Shown here: one piece after another, positions 16,329 through 25,650 of the stretch
How the letters are laid out: every line of letters starts with the position of its first letter
Position numbering within the stretch: position 1 is the stretch's first letter
NCBI RefSeq assembly: GCF_014930365.1
Contig: NZ_JABXWI010000001.1
Coordinates: 248,001-312,000, forward strand
DNA length: 64,000 nucleotides
Direction: 5' to 3'
DNA from: Streptomyces caniscabiei
GTDB taxonomy: Bacteria; Actinomycetota; Actinomycetes; Streptomycetales; Streptomycetaceae
Notes under the pieces: generated by a model
The model's database searches: none
What the model was told of the DNA's origin: nothing
Seen by the model: the letters and a program-made list of their open reading frames with translations, nothing else
Program-made: the position numbers and the translations under genes

Positions 16329-16541
16329 TCAGCTGCCGCCGCCGCAGCCGCCGCCGCAGGAGGACCCGCCTCCGCACGACGAGCCGCCGCCGCACGACGA
16401 ACCCCCGGACGAGCCTCCGGACGAGCCCCCGCCCGCCCACCAGCTGCCGCGGCGGGCGCGTCGCCTGGCGTTCCTGACGACCCCGATGACGATGGCCAGA
16501 CCGATGGCGCTGACCACCAGGATGGAACCGACTTCCGCCAT
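16329..16541 (-). CDS. Small membrane protein with Cys/Ser/Gly-rich tail, paralogue 2
   Basis: A 70-aa protein: one helix (SILVVSAIGLAIVIGVV), a basic patch RNARRRARR, SWWAGGGSS, then three SSCGGG units ending CGGGS. It is the shortest of the three paralogues and keeps the same order of parts. The ATG at 16541 follows a GGGGAGGG ribosome site. Confidence 0.7.
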   Translation of the reverse strand: MAEVGSILVVSAIGLAIVIGVVRNARRRARRGSWWAGGGSSGGSSGGSSCGGGSSCGGGSSCGGGCGGGS

Positions 16542-16547
16542 GGCCCA

Positions 16548-16675
16548 CCCTCCCCTCTTCCATGCCCGTGTCCCCGAAGCGACCCCCCGTGGGCGCCTCG
16601 CTCACTTGCGTGTGGCGGGGATGCCCCCGCCGACGGCCACTCAAAGCCGAGTTGAGCAAGTCCAGAGCTTCGTCC
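16548..16675 (-). repeat. Conserved leader, copy 2
   Basis: Closely matches the leader before paralogue 1 (shared GACCCCCCGTGGG and TGCGTGT blocks in plus orientation) and carries CTCAA-N7-TTGAG at about 16643-16659. Confidence 0.6.
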
Positions 16676-16689
16676 GCGGGCGGACCTGC

Positions 16690-16929
16690 TCAGCTGCCGC
16701 CCCCGCAACCGCCGCCCCCGCCGCCTCCCCCACCGCAGGAGGACCCGCCGCCGCACGACGAGCCACCACCGCAGGAGAACCAGCCGCCGCCCCCGCCTGA
16801 CGACCCGTGGGACGACCCGCCGTCCGCCCACCAGCTGCGCCGGCGGCTGCGCCGCGAACCTCGGCCGAGCGACGACACCACACCGAACAGGGCGACCGCG
16901 CCCATGAAGCAGATGAAGAGGACGTCCAT
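16690..16929 (-). CDS. Small membrane protein with Cys/Ser/Gly-rich tail, paralogue 3
   Basis: A 79-aa protein: helix LFICFMGAVALFGVVSSL, a basic patch SRRSRRR, SWWADGGSSHG, then FSCGGGSSCGGGSSCGGG and a poly-Gly tail ending CGGGS. Longer in-frame starts exist, but the ATG at 16929 has GAAAGG upstream and gives the same architecture as the two neighbours. It is the first gene of the array. Confidence 0.7.
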   Translation of the reverse strand: MDVLFICFMGAVALFGVVSSLGRGSRRSRRRSWWADGGSSHGSSGGGGGWFSCGGGSSCGGGSSCGGGGGGGGGCGGGS

Positions 16930-16960
16930 TACGACACCCGCCTTTCGTTCCCCCGTGCAG

Positions 16961-17045
16961 ACCCCCCGTGGGCCGTGCGTGACGGGGGGATGCCCTCGCG
17001 TCTCACCGGTCAAAGCGAAGTTGAGCAACTTCAGAGGGTTCTCAC
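16961..17045 (-). repeat. Conserved leader, copy 3
   Basis: An 8-bp perfect stem CCCCCCGT (16962-16969) with ACGGGGGG (16982-16989), then TCAA-N7-TTGA and TTGAGCAACTTCAGAG as in copy 2. A degenerate fourth copy of the outer part lies at 17716-17760, directly before the aminotransferase gene on the other strand. Confidence 0.6.
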
Positions 17046-17192
17046 CGGGAACACCTCCTGACCTGCGCGGATATTCAGGCCGGCGTCCGTCGCCGAGCAC
17101 CCGACTTGCGGTTCCTCGGGGCCGCACGAACGCTGGAGCCGAGGGGAGGGACGAGAACGCCTGTCCGGGCGTTGAAGAAGGAGACGGATCAT

Positions 17193-17651
17193 ATGTCTGT
17201 TCGAAGCATGGCATCGGCGCGGCTCACGGACGGTCGTCCGCAGGTGTTCGCGGGGAGCGACCACGGGTTGTTCACCCGATGGAAGGTCAGCGAGCACCCG
17301 GACGCCGGCTGGACCGACTGGCAACAGTTCGACTTCGACCACGGCCGCGTGGTGTCGCTCGCCGCGGCCCCGCTCACGGACGAACGGCCGCAGATCTTCG
17401 CCGTGTCCGAGGGCGGCGAGCTGTGGAGCACCTGGAAGGTGGCCACGGACGCCAGCGCGGCCTGGGCCGACTGGACGAAGTTCAACGGTCTGCCGGGATC
17501 GGCGCGCAGTGTGGGTGTGGCCACCCTGACGGACGGCCGCCCGCAGATCGTGGTCGGCACCGACAACGGTTCGGTGTCCTCGTGGAAGGTGAGCACCCAC
17601 CCCGACGACGCCTGGTCCGAGTGGTCCTCCTTCGACGGTCCGCCCGCCTGA
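17193..17651 (+). CDS. Triple-repeat beta-propeller/lectin-like protein
   Basis: A 152-aa protein made of three copies of a roughly 48-residue unit: DGRPQVFAGSDHGLF, then WKVSEHPDAGWTDW. The consensus is (D/E)xRPQ, a Gly-x-Val strand, WKV and W-x-(D/E)-W. This looks like propeller blades of sugar-binding or tectonin-like proteins. There is no signal peptide. A perfect site GAAGGAGA precedes the ATG at 17193. Three blades cannot close a propeller, so it may oligomerise. No precise family is recognised. Confidence 0.65.
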   Translation: MSVRSMASARLTDGRPQVFAGSDHGLFTRWKVSEHPDAGWTDWQQFDFDHGRVVSLAAAPLTDERPQIFAVSEGGELWSTWKVATDASAAWADWTKFNGLPGSARSVGVATLTDGRPQIVVGTDNGSVSSWKVSTHPDDAWSEWSSFDGPPA

Positions 17652-17763
17652 CGTCGGGGAGCACGCCGCCCGGCCGGGGTTCCCGGCCGGGCGGCGCGTG
17701 GGGCGGCGCCTCGGCCGCCACACTCCGAACGCGGGTTGAGGAACTCCGGAGCTTCGGCGCAGG

Positions 17764-19023
17764 ATGACGCCCATGACCTCCAGCTCAAGCCCCGCCCGCG
17801 CCGCTCGTCCTCCGCTCAACCGGCGGCTCGCCGAGTTCGGGACGACGATCTTCGCCGAGATGTCGGCGCTCGCCCTGCAGACCGGATCGATCAACCTCGG
17901 GCAGGGCTTCCCGGACACGGACGGCCCCGAGGAGATCCGCGAGGCGGCCGTACGGGCGCTGCGGGACGGCCGGGGCAACCAGTACCCGCCGGGTCCCGGT
18001 GTGCCCGAGCTGCGTGCCGCGATCGTCGAGCACCAGCGGCGACGGTACGGACTGACGTTCGACCCGGACACCGAGGTGCTGGTCACCGCCGGTGCCACGG
18101 AGGCCATCGCGGCCGCCCTGCTGGGGCTGCTGGAGCCGGGCGACGAGGTGGTGGCCCTGGAGCCGTACTACGACTCGTACGCGGCCTGCATCGCGATGGC
18201 GGGCGGCACGCGCGTACCGGTGACGCTGCGACCGTCCGAAGGGCCGTCCGAAGGGCCGTCCGAGGGTTCGGGCGACGCGGGCGGGGAGCGGCGGTTCCGG
18301 CTGGACCTGGACGAGTTGCGGGACGCGGTCACCGACCGCACGCGGCTGCTGCTGATCAACACGCCGCACAACCCGACCGGGACGGTCCTCACCCGCCAGG
18401 AGCTGACGGCGATCGCCGAGCTGGCGGTGGAGCGGGACCTGCTGGTGGTGACGGACGAGGTCTACGAACACCTGGTCTTCGACGACGCCGAGCATCTGCC
18501 GCTGGCGTCGTTCCCGGGGATGCGGGAGCGGACGGTCACCATCGGTTCGGCGGGCAAGACGTTCTCGTTCACCGGGTGGAAGGTGGGCTGGGTGACGGCC
18601 GCGCCCGCGCTGGTGACGGCGGTGCGCTCGGCGAAGCAGTACCTCACCTATGTGGCCTCGGGCCCGTTCCAGTACGCCGTCGCCGAGGCCCTCGCGCTGC
18701 CGGACAGCTACTTCGAGGCGTTCCGCGCGGACATGCTGGCCAAGCGGGACCTGCTGGCGACGGGCCTGAAGGACGCCGGCTTCGGGGTCTTCCGCACGGC
18801 GGGCACGTATTTCATCACCACCGACATCCGCCCCCTGGGCGAGACCGACGGCTTCGCCTTCTGCCGCGCCCTGCCCGAGCGGGCGGGAGTGGTGGCCATC
18901 CCGAACGCGGTCTTCTACGACCACAAGGAGACGGGGGCACCCTACGTCCGCTTCGCGTTCTGCAAGCGCACGGAGGTGCTGGGGGAGGCCGCGAAACGGC
19001 TCAGCTCGGCATTCGCGCGCTGA
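17764..19023 (+). CDS. Class I/II PLP-dependent aminotransferase (DapC-like)
   Basis: A 419-aa fold-type I aminotransferase. The PLP lysine is in SAGKTFSFTGWKVGW, the Asn/Asp/Tyr set in NTPHNPTG and VTDEVYEHL, and the phosphate-binding region is TAGATEAIAAALLGL. It resembles actinobacterial DapC and kynurenine aminotransferase-like enzymes. An inserted triplicate of GPSEGPSEG at about residue 160 is unusual. ATGs at 17764 and 17773 are both possible starts. Substrate is uncertain. Confidence 0.88.
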   Translation: MTPMTSSSSPARAARPPLNRRLAEFGTTIFAEMSALALQTGSINLGQGFPDTDGPEEIREAAVRALRDGRGNQYPPGPGVPELRAAIVEHQRRRYGLTFDPDTEVLVTAGATEAIAAALLGLLEPGDEVVALEPYYDSYAACIAMAGGTRVPVTLRPSEGPSEGPSEGSGDAGGERRFRLDLDELRDAVTDRTRLLLINTPHNPTGTVLTRQELTAIAELAVERDLLVVTDEVYEHLVFDDAEHLPLASFPGMRERTVTIGSAGKTFSFTGWKVGWVTAAPALVTAVRSAKQYLTYVASGPFQYAVAEALALPDSYFEAFRADMLAKRDLLATGLKDAGFGVFRTAGTYFITTDIRPLGETDGFAFCRALPERAGVVAIPNAVFYDHKETGAPYVRFAFCKRTEVLGEAAKRLSSAFAR

Positions 19024-19053
19024 CCACCGTCGTACGGCTCCTCCGGTCGCCGA

Positions 19054-19590
19054 TCACTCCGGGCGCGGGAGCTCGTCGAGGTCGAGGGTGAAGGTGCGGC
19101 CGTCAGCCAAGGGGATGGGGAGCTTGCCCGTGCCGTACTTGTGGGTGTGTGCCGCGATGTAACCCGTGGCGGTCGGCTGGGTGTGGAGGACGACTTCCTG
19201 GGCGTACGGGTCGACGACCATATAGATCGGGATGCTGTAGCGACCGTACTTGGCCGTGCAGTCGTCGTAGTCCTTGCGCGCGGAGGAGGTCGAGACGACC
19301 TCGGAGATCAGCAGGACGTCCTCGAAGCCGTAGCGCTTGCCTTCCCGGCGGGCGTCCTCGCGAAGGATCACGAGATCCGGGGCGGAGTTCTCGTCGGCGG
19401 GGAAGTCGATGTAGACGTCGGAGGCGGTCTTCGCATGGCGTCCGAGGGACACGATCGTGTCGTACTGCATCGACTTGATCGTGCTGGAGTGCTCGAAGCT
19501 CTGCGGAGTCATGATCACCTTTCCGTCAGCTCCGAACAGGACCGTGTATCCCTTGGGGAACTCGGTGTGCACGATCGCGTCGACGCTCAT
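19054..19590 (-). CDS. Uma2 family (DUF820) putative endonuclease-fold protein
   Basis: A 178-aa protein with the PD-(D/E)xK-like Uma2 core: APDLVILRED, LLISEVVSTSSARKDYD and KYGRYSIPIYMVVDP. Streptomyces genomes carry many copies of unknown function. The ATG at 19590 is chosen because conservation starts at SVDAIVHTEFP and a ribosome site (GAAGGAG) precedes it. Confidence 0.85.
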   Translation of the reverse strand: MSVDAIVHTEFPKGYTVLFGADGKVIMTPQSFEHSSTIKSMQYDTIVSLGRHAKTASDVYIDFPADENSAPDLVILREDARREGKRYGFEDVLLISEVVSTSSARKDYDDCTAKYGRYSIPIYMVVDPYAQEVVLHTQPTATGYIAAHTHKYGTGKLPIPLADGRTFTLDLDELPRPE

Positions 19591-19667
19591 GGACGGCTCC
19601 TTCCCTCGTGCGGTCAGGATACGGCGGACGGTGCCCTGCGCGGACATGCTGGCCATGCGCGACCTGC

Positions 19668-20621
19668 TCAGCCGGTAGCGGGGAGTCGGTCCCCGGTCCG
19701 GCAGTCCCGGCAGTGGCTGTGTCCGGCGGAGCGGAAGCCGCGGTCGCAGCCGTCGCAGTTCCGCATTCTCAGGACCGTCGGTCGCTCCGGGGTCTCGGGG
19801 CTACCCGTCTCCGGGGCGGTCAGGGGTGTCTCCTTGAGGCGGTAGGCGAGGATGCCGACCGGGCGGACGAGGAGGTCCGCCGGGAGTCGTGCGGTGAGGT
19901 GGTCGGTGATCTGGGTGGGCAGCAGGCCTGCGCCGAGCCATCGGGTGACGGCCGGGGCGAGGCGGGCGGCTTCCCGCTCGGACAGGACGAGGCGGGGATC
20001 GACCCGGCGGAGCCCGGCGAGCACGGCGACGGCTCGGGGGTCGGAGTGGGCGAGCGTGACCGGTACCTCGGCCACGGCCACGGCCTCGACCTCGGCCTCC
20101 GATGCCGGTTCCGGCTCGGCTGTCTCCTCCGTCTTCCCCTCCGCCGGTGAGGGCGTCTCCGTCGTGTCCCGCCCGGCCCCGGTCGCGGGTACGGCAGCAG
20201 TGGTCTGCTTACGGGGGCGACGAGGTCCGGGCGGCCGGGGAGGTCCGTCCGGGGCCGGGCCCGGTTCGCCGCCGGGTACGTCGTAGAAGTACGTCCGGGT
20301 GCGGACCTGGCCGGTGGGCGTCCGCTCGCGGCGGCGTTCCAGGTATCCGGCCGCTTCCAGTTCCCTCAGCGCTCGCGAGACGAGGATCTCGCCCTCGTCG
20401 AAGTGCGCGCACAGGGCGGCGATGCTCACGCACGTGCCGTCCGGCAGGGAGGAGATGTACGCCGCGACGCCGATCGTGACCGCGCTGCCGCGCCGCTGGG
20501 CGAGGGCGTTGGAGAGCACGGTGAAGTCGGCCGTGAGGCGGGTGCGTACGTGGATCACGCCGGAAGTCGGTGCAGGTCCGGCGTCGGCGCGCAGGGGCGC
20601 GTTAGACTGCGAATCAGCCAT
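19668..20621 (-). CDS. Winged-helix DNA-binding protein with C-terminal zinc finger
   Basis: A 317-aa protein of a common Streptomyces family. An N-terminal winged helix-turn-helix (residues 25-115, with VSIAALCAHFDEGEILVSRA and TYFYDVP) is followed by a long Pro/Glu-rich linker, a helical domain (VDPRLVLSEREAARLAPAVT), and a CDGCDRGF/HCRDC zinc finger. It is probably a sequence-specific DNA-binding regulator or replication-type protein; the target is unknown. It is transcribed alone, with the ATG at 20621. Confidence 0.75.
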   Translation of the reverse strand: MADSQSNAPLRADAGPAPTSGVIHVRTRLTADFTVLSNALAQRRGSAVTIGVAAYISSLPDGTCVSIAALCAHFDEGEILVSRALRELEAAGYLERRRERTPTGQVRTRTYFYDVPGGEPGPAPDGPPRPPGPRRPRKQTTAAVPATGAGRDTTETPSPAEGKTEETAEPEPASEAEVEAVAVAEVPVTLAHSDPRAVAVLAGLRRVDPRLVLSEREAARLAPAVTRWLGAGLLPTQITDHLTARLPADLLVRPVGILAYRLKETPLTAPETGSPETPERPTVLRMRNCDGCDRGFRSAGHSHCRDCRTGDRLPATG

Positions 20622-20940
20622 CGGGAAGCGGTTCTTCCTGATCGGTCAGGCCCTCGTTCGGGATGCCAGTCCCGGCCGGGGGCCGAAGTCTTTGTGCGGT
20701 TGTCGCGGCGAACGTAACCGCCCGCATCCCGCACCTGCAAGCCGGTCACCCGTACGGGTGACGCGCCCCTCGCGGCCGGGGAGGGTGGGTGGGCGGGTAG
20801 TTCTTTCCCCCGGTTCTTTCAGGAGGTCAGCGGCCCGCCGGACCCTCGGGGACAAGGGCCCGGTGAGCCCGGAAGACGGACGCCGGCCGGGGCCCGGTTC
20901 CCGCGCCACCCCGCGTCGCAGCACCCTCGGCCCGGACGAC

Positions 20941-20994
20941 GAGAGCCCGGCCGGAGCGCGCCGCCGTGGTGGCGGGCGCTTCGGCCGGGCTCTC
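20941..20994. terminator. Very strong hairpin downstream of the YbjN gene
   Basis: GAGAGCCCGGCCG (20941-20953) pairs with CGGCCGGGCTCTC (20982-20994), and the loop itself can form a GCGC-based stem. It lies in the 489-bp interval 20622-21110, where I see no gene. A duplicated GTCTGTCTGCGG occurs just after it at about 20999-21022. Confidence 0.7.
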
Positions 20995-21110
20995 GTAGGT
21001 CTGTCTGCGGGTCTGTCTGCGGGGCGGTTCCGGCCGTCGTGGGCCAGGCCTTCCCTCACCCCGGGCCGATGATCGCCGGCCGCCGGTGGCCGCGGAGAGG
21101 CGCGGGGCGG

Positions 21111-21656
21111 TTACGCGTCGCCCTGGTCGCCCTCGTCGTCCTTGGGCTTCTCGGCCTCGTCGACGTCCTCGGCCAGGCCGAGCTGCTCGACGAGCCACTT
21201 GTCGAACTCGATGGCCGCGCGCACCCAGCTCACCGTCGACGAGACGAAGTGCTCCAGGCTGACGCCGGTGCCGATCAGGAGCTGGGCCTCACCGATGAGA
21301 CGGACCGTGCCGTCGTCGTGGGTGTGGCTGTACACCTTGGGCCACAGGGTGCGGCGGTTCCAGTCGTCGATGCTCTCCAGCAGGGCCGGCTTCTCGTCGA
21401 TCTGGTGCGGGCGGTCGTAGAACGTGCGCACCGAGAAGACCTGCTGGTCACCCTCGCCACGGAACATGAAGTACGTACGGAATTCCTCCCACGGCGCCGC
21501 GAGGTCACCCTCGTCGTCGACGACGTACTTCAGCTCCATCTGGTCCAGGAGCTGCTTCACGAGGTCCTGATCCGGGACCACGGGGCCGGGCGGCGGGCCG
21601 GGCTGCGGCTCGGGCTGGCCCCCGAAGTTCGGAATCGAGGACGGGTCGATGCTCAC
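21111..21656 (-). CDS. YbjN domain-containing protein
   Basis: A 181-aa protein with a YbjN/sensory-transduction-like fold related to type III secretion chaperones: DQDLVKQLLDQMELKYVVDD, EEFRTYFMFRGEG, then LLIGTGVSLEHFVSSTVSWV. Function is unclear. The GTG at 21656 (SIDPSSIPNFGG) has GAAGGGAAA upstream and is preferred to an upstream in-frame ATG. It lies 150 bp downstream of clpB on the same strand. Confidence 0.8.
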   Translation of the reverse strand: MSIDPSSIPNFGGQPEPQPGPPPGPVVPDQDLVKQLLDQMELKYVVDDEGDLAAPWEEFRTYFMFRGEGDQQVFSVRTFYDRPHQIDEKPALLESIDDWNRRTLWPKVYSHTHDDGTVRLIGEAQLLIGTGVSLEHFVSSTVSWVRAAIEFDKWLVEQLGLAEDVDEAEKPKDDEGDQGDA

Positions 21657-21805
21657 CGTGATTTTCCCTTCGTACGGATTCCGCCATCCTCCCCCATGCG
21701 GGGGCGGGAGTGGCAACCCCCGCCCCGCGTGGTTCGTCGCCCTTGGCCGGATCCGGGAGGGGATTCAGCTACGAGCGTGGCCGGGAACCTTTCGGGTACC
21801 CCCGG

Positions 21806-24475
21806 TCATGGGTTCTTCTCCATCGACGGGGATGTCGAAGGGGAAGTCGTGCCGTCCGTTTCGGAGGCGGTCGGCCCGCCCGTGGCCGGCCCCACGATCA
21901 GGCCCTCTCCCTCGCCGAACGTGTCCACCCGGACCGTGTCGCCGTCCTTGATCTCGCCGGAGAGGATCTCCTTCGCGAGGCGGTCGCCGATGGCGGTCTG
22001 GACGAGGCGGCGCAGGGGGCGGGCGCCGTAGGCCGGATCGTTGCCCTCGTCGGCGAGCCAGGCCAGGGCCTCCGGGGTGATCTCCAGGGTGAGGCGGCGC
22101 TCGGCGAGCCGCTTGGCGAGGCGGTCGATCTGGAGCTTCGCGATGCGCTCCAGCTCCGCCTTGTCCAGGGCGGAGAAGACGACCAGATCGTCCAGGCGGT
22201 TGAGGAACTCCGGCTTGAAGGAGGCCCGCACCACGTCCATGACCTGCTGCTTCTTCACCACCTCGGTGGTGACGGGGTCGACCAGGTACTGGCTGCCCAG
22301 GTTCGAGGTGAGGATCAGGATGGTGTTGCGGAAGTCGACCGTGCGGCCCTGCCCGTCGGTGAGGCGGCCGTCGTCCAGCACCTGGAGGAGGATGTCGAAG
22401 ACCTCCGGGTGGGCCTTCTCCACCTCGTCGAGCAGGACCACGGAGTACGGGCGGCGGCGGACGGACTCCGTCAGCTGGCCGCCCTCCTCGTAGCCGATGT
22501 AGCCGGGGGGCGCGCCGACCAGCCGGGCCACGCTGTGCTTCTCGCTGTACTCCGACATGTCGATGCGGATCATGGCCCGCTCGTCGTCGAAGAGGAAGTC
22601 GGCGAGGGCCTTGGCGAGTTCCGTCTTGCCGACGCCCGTGGGGCCCAGGAAGACGAAGGAGCCGGTCGGGCGGTCCGGGTCGGCGATACCGGCCCGGCTG
22701 CGGCGCACGGCGTCGGACACCGCCCGCACGGCCTCGGTCTGGCCGATGAGGCGGCGGCCCAGCTCGTCCTCCATGCGCAGCAGCTTCTGGGTCTCGCCCT
22801 CCAGCAGCCGGCCCGCCGGGATGCCGGTCCAGGAGGCGACGACGTCCGCGATGTCGTCGGCGCCGACCTCGTCCTTGACCATGGTGTTCTTGGACGCGGC
22901 GGCCTCCTCCTCGGCCTCGGACGCCTCCTCCAACGCCCGCTCCAGCGTGGGGATCTCGCCGTAGAGGAGCTTGGAGGCGGTGTCGAAGTCGCCGTCGCGC
23001 TGGGCGCGTTCGGCCTGGCCGCGCAACTCGTCCAGTTTCTCCTTCAGTTCACCGACGGCGTTGAGGGACTGCTTCTCCTTCTCCCAGCGGGCGGTGAGGC
23101 CGCGCAGCTCCTCCTCCTTGTCGGCGAGGTCGCGGCGCAGCCGCTCCAGGCGCTCGCGGGAGGCGGCGTCGGTCTCCTTGTCGAGGGCCATCTCCTCCAT
23201 GCGCAGCCGGTCCACGGACCGCTGGAGCTCGTCGATCTCGACGGGTGAGGAGTCGATCTCCATGCGGAGCCGGGAGGCGGACTCGTCGACGAGGTCGATG
23301 GCCTTGTCGGGCAGGAAGCGGGAGGTGATGTAGCGGTCGGAGAGGGTGGCGGCGGCGACCAGCGCCGCGTCCGCGATGACCACCTTGTGGTGGGCCTCGT
23401 AGCGGCCCTTGAGTCCGCGGAGGATCGCGATGGTGTCCTCGACGGTCGGCTCGGCGACCAGCACCTGCTGGAAGCGGCGTTCCAGGGCGGGGTCCTTCTC
23501 GATCCGCTCCCGGTACTCGTCGAGGGTGGTGGCACCGACCATGCGCAGCTCACCACGGGCCAGCATCGGCTTCAGCATGTTGCCGGCGTCCATCGCGGAG
23601 TCCCCGCCGGCGCCCGCGCCGACGACGGTGTGCAGCTCGTCGATGAAGGTGATGATCTGCCCGTCGGAGTCCTTGATCTCCGCGAGGACCGTCTTCAGAC
23701 GCTCCTCGAACTCGCCCCGGTACTTCGCCCCGGCGACCATCGCGCCCAGGTCGAGCGAGACGAGCCGCTTGTCCTTCAGCGACTCGGGCACGTCGCCCTT
23801 GACGATCCGCTGGGCGAGCCCCTCGACGACGGCGGTCTTGCCGACGCCGGGCTCGCCGATCAGCACCGGGTTGTTCTTGGTCCTGCGGCTGAGCACCTGG
23901 ACGACCCGCCGGATCTCCTGGTCCCGGCCGATGACGGGATCGAGCTTGCCCTCCCGCGCGGCGGCGGTGAAGTCGGTCCCGAACTTCTCCAGGGCCTTGT
24001 ACTGGCCCTCCGGATCGGCGGTGGTCACCCGGCGTCCTCCCCTTGCCTTCTGGAACGCCTCCTGCAACTTCCTGGCGTTCGCCCCCTGCCGGGAGAGTAC
24101 GTCCCCGGCCTGGCCGCCCTTCTCCGCGATCCCGATCAGGAGGTGCTCGGTGGAGACGTACTCGTCGCCCAGCTCCTTCGCCTTGGCCTGGGCCTCGGCG
24201 ACGACGCTCAGCAGCTCGCGGTTGGGCTGGGGCGGCGAGACGGTGGAGCCGGTCACGCTGGGCAGACCGGCGAGGATCTTCTCGGCGCCCGCGCGCACGG
24301 CCGCCTGATCGGCCTCGACGGAGGCGAGCAGGTCCGTGATGTTCTCGTTGTCCTGGCCCTGGAGCAGAGCCAGCAGCAGGTGGGCGGGGGTGAAGTCGGG
24401 GTGTCCCTCGGACACGGCCCGGTTGCTGGCCGCGTTGATCGCGTCCCGGCTCCTGTTGGTCAGCTCGGCGTCCAC
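21806..24475 (-). CDS. clpB: ATP-dependent disaggregase ClpB
   Basis: An 889-aa Hsp100 chaperone that works with DnaK to resolubilise aggregated proteins. Domains in order: Clp N domain (1-145), AAA1 with Walker [10 protein letters not shown] near 205, a coiled-coil middle domain (about 400-530), AAA2 with Walker [10 protein letters not shown] near 605, and a C-terminal D2-small domain. The last 25 residues are a low-complexity Thr/Ser/Pro tail. The HAIR element at 24536-24556 upstream indicates HspR repression. Confidence 0.97.
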   Translation of the reverse strand: MDAELTNRSRDAINAASNRAVSEGHPDFTPAHLLLALLQGQDNENITDLLASVEADQAAVRAGAEKILAGLPSVTGSTVSPPQPNRELLSVVAEAQAKAKELGDEYVSTEHLLIGIAEKGGQAGDVLSRQGANARKLQEAFQKARGGRRVTTADPEGQYKALEKFGTDFTAAAREGKLDPVIGRDQEIRRVVQVLSRRTKNNPVLIGEPGVGKTAVVEGLAQRIVKGDVPESLKDKRLVSLDLGAMVAGAKYRGEFEERLKTVLAEIKDSDGQIITFIDELHTVVGAGAGGDSAMDAGNMLKPMLARGELRMVGATTLDEYRERIEKDPALERRFQQVLVAEPTVEDTIAILRGLKGRYEAHHKVVIADAALVAAATLSDRYITSRFLPDKAIDLVDESASRLRMEIDSSPVEIDELQRSVDRLRMEEMALDKETDAASRERLERLRRDLADKEEELRGLTARWEKEKQSLNAVGELKEKLDELRGQAERAQRDGDFDTASKLLYGEIPTLERALEEASEAEEEAAASKNTMVKDEVGADDIADVVASWTGIPAGRLLEGETQKLLRMEDELGRRLIGQTEAVRAVSDAVRRSRAGIADPDRPTGSFVFLGPTGVGKTELAKALADFLFDDERAMIRIDMSEYSEKHSVARLVGAPPGYIGYEEGGQLTESVRRRPYSVVLLDEVEKAHPEVFDILLQVLDDGRLTDGQGRTVDFRNTILILTSNLGSQYLVDPVTTEVVKKQQVMDVVRASFKPEFLNRLDDLVVFSALDKAELERIAKLQIDRLAKRLAERRLTLEITPEALAWLADEGNDPAYGARPLRRLVQTAIGDRLAKEILSGEIKDGDTVRVDTFGEGEGLIVGPATGGPTASETDGTTSPSTSPSMEKNP

Positions 24476-24535
24476 GTTCGCGATTCCCTCCTTGCGTCAG
24501 CCGTCGGCCACAGTGACTTGGGCAACGTGCATAAA

Positions 24536-24556
24536 GTTGAGTCTATTCCACTCAAG
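24536..24556 (-). promoter_or_regulatory. HAIR element (HspR operator)
   Basis: TTGAGT-CTATTCC-ACTCAAG matches the HspR inverted repeat CTTGAGT-N7-ACTCAAG at all but the first base. It is centred about 70 bp upstream of clpB, as expected for HspR-controlled heat-shock operons in Streptomyces. Confidence 0.88.
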
Positions 24557-24614
24557 GTGGTGCGGGGAGGGGTTCCTCCGGCCTGCCGCCGGGTCGGCCG
24601 CTACATTCCAGGCC

Positions 24615-25028
24615 GTGAGCATCTATCGAGTGGATCTGGATGACCCGGACGCCGCCTACCTCGCCTTCTGGCAGGAGCGGCACCTCTGCACGCTGACCAC
24701 CCTCCGCGCCGATGGGAGCCCCCATGTGGTGCCCGTCGGTGTGACATACGAGCCCGAGGCCCGACTCGCTCGGGTGATCACCCGTACGGGGAGCGCGAAG
24801 GCGCGGCATGTGCGCGCCGCGGGGGCCGAAGGGGCCCGGGTCGCGGTGTGCCAGCTGGACGGCGGGCGCTGGGCCACGCTGGAGGGGCTCGCCCAGGTGT
24901 ACGAGGACCGCGAGCGCGTCGCGGACGCCGAGCGGCGGTACGCGGAGCGGTACGGCAGGGAGCCCCGGCCCAATCCGGAACGCGTGGTGATCGAGATCGA
25001 GCTGACCCGGGCGCTGGGGCGGGGATGA
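24615..25028 (+). CDS. F420/FMN-dependent PPOX-class oxidoreductase
   Basis: A 137-aa split-barrel protein of the pyridoxamine-phosphate-oxidase-like superfamily: FWQERHLCTLTTLRADGSPH, VVPVGVTYEPEARLARVIT, GARVAVCQLDGGRWATLEG and NPERVVIEIELTRALG. Actinobacterial members mostly bind F420 and reduce unknown substrates. The GTG at 24615 is the natural start, divergent from clpB. Confidence 0.85.
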   Translation: MSIYRVDLDDPDAAYLAFWQERHLCTLTTLRADGSPHVVPVGVTYEPEARLARVITRTGSAKARHVRAAGAEGARVAVCQLDGGRWATLEGLAQVYEDRERVADAERRYAERYGREPRPNPERVVIEIELTRALGRG

Positions 25029-25032
25029 CGGG

Positions 25033-25091
25033 GTGACCGACGGGGCGACCGACGGGGTGACCGACGGGGTGACCGACGGGGCGACCGACTG
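25033..25091 (+). repeat. Short tandem repeat of GGGTGACCGACG
   Basis: About five copies of the 12-mer GGGTGACCGACG with T/C changes run directly after the oxidoreductase stop codon. In one frame they would encode (TDGV)n, but I see no gene-like continuation. Confidence 0.6.
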
Positions 25092-25229
25092 GGCCACGCG
25101 AGCCACCAGGGGCTGCCGCGTGCCGATGGTGACCGCTCGCTTCCGGTTGACCATTTTTCGGACAGATGAGCGGACGGGCGAGGCGGCCCCCTATACCGGG
25201 CGGCATCCCGAAATGTCGCCGTAAACCTG

Positions 25230-25268
25230 CAGCGGCGTCACCGTGTTCAGGTCACGGTGACGCCGCTG
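25230..25268. terminator. Perfect 15-bp stem terminator
   Basis: CAGCGGCGTCACCGT pairs with ACGGTGACGCCGCTG over a 9-nt loop, between the convergent oxidoreductase gene and the Rieske-like gene. It probably serves both. Confidence 0.8.
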
Positions 25269-25313
25269 CTGGGGGGAAGCGCCTGAGCGATTTGAAACGA
25301 CGGGGGAATCGCT

Positions 25314-25649
25314 TCAGGCACTGCGGGGGGTGGCTGAGACGGCCGTGGAGGCCTGGGTCTCCGGCTCGGCGAGCCGGTGGTCGCGCTGGTCGAGATTGAC
25401 GAAGACCATCCCGTACCGAACGGCACACCGTACTGGCTGCGGCGCGCCGCGCGGTCGCCGCAGACACCGGTACGCCCGGATGTCCTCGTCCTCGTCCCGG
25501 GTCACCACCACCGGTTCGCCGAACACGGTCACCATCAACGAGTCACCGCTGTGGGGGATGGCGGTGGCCAGGTCGATGAAGTGCCAGCCGGAGCGATAGG
25601 CGGTGGCCATCTCGCGCCGGAAGGAACGGTCGTCGGGCGGAGTGGTCAC
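25314..25649 (-). CDS. Rieske-like fragment, cluster ligands missing
   Basis: A 111-aa protein whose middle (SLMVTVFGEPVVVTRDEDED, then RAYRCLRRPRGAP and GMVFVNLD) resembles the N-terminal Rieske domain of ring-hydroxylating dioxygenases. The expected CxH and CxxH cluster ligands are not present, so it should not bind a 2Fe-2S cluster. It may be a truncated relic or a small protein with a changed role. The GTG at 25649 lies one base after the stop of the secreted-peptide gene, which implies coupling. Confidence 0.55.
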   Translation of the reverse strand: MTTPPDDRSFRREMATAYRSGWHFIDLATAIPHSGDSLMVTVFGEPVVVTRDEDEDIRAYRCLRRPRGAPQPVRCAVRYGMVFVNLDQRDHRLAEPETQASTAVSATPRSA

Positions 25650-25650
25650 A

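Noticed and set aside
17716..17760. Promoter of the aminotransferase
   Set aside because: It resembles the repeated leaders, but the orientation is opposite to copies 1-3, so function could not be decided; kept only as a degenerate repeat.
25033..25224. 63-aa frame beginning with TDGVTDGV repeats
   Set aside because: It is a tandem DNA repeat read as protein; no continuation or ribosome site supports a gene.
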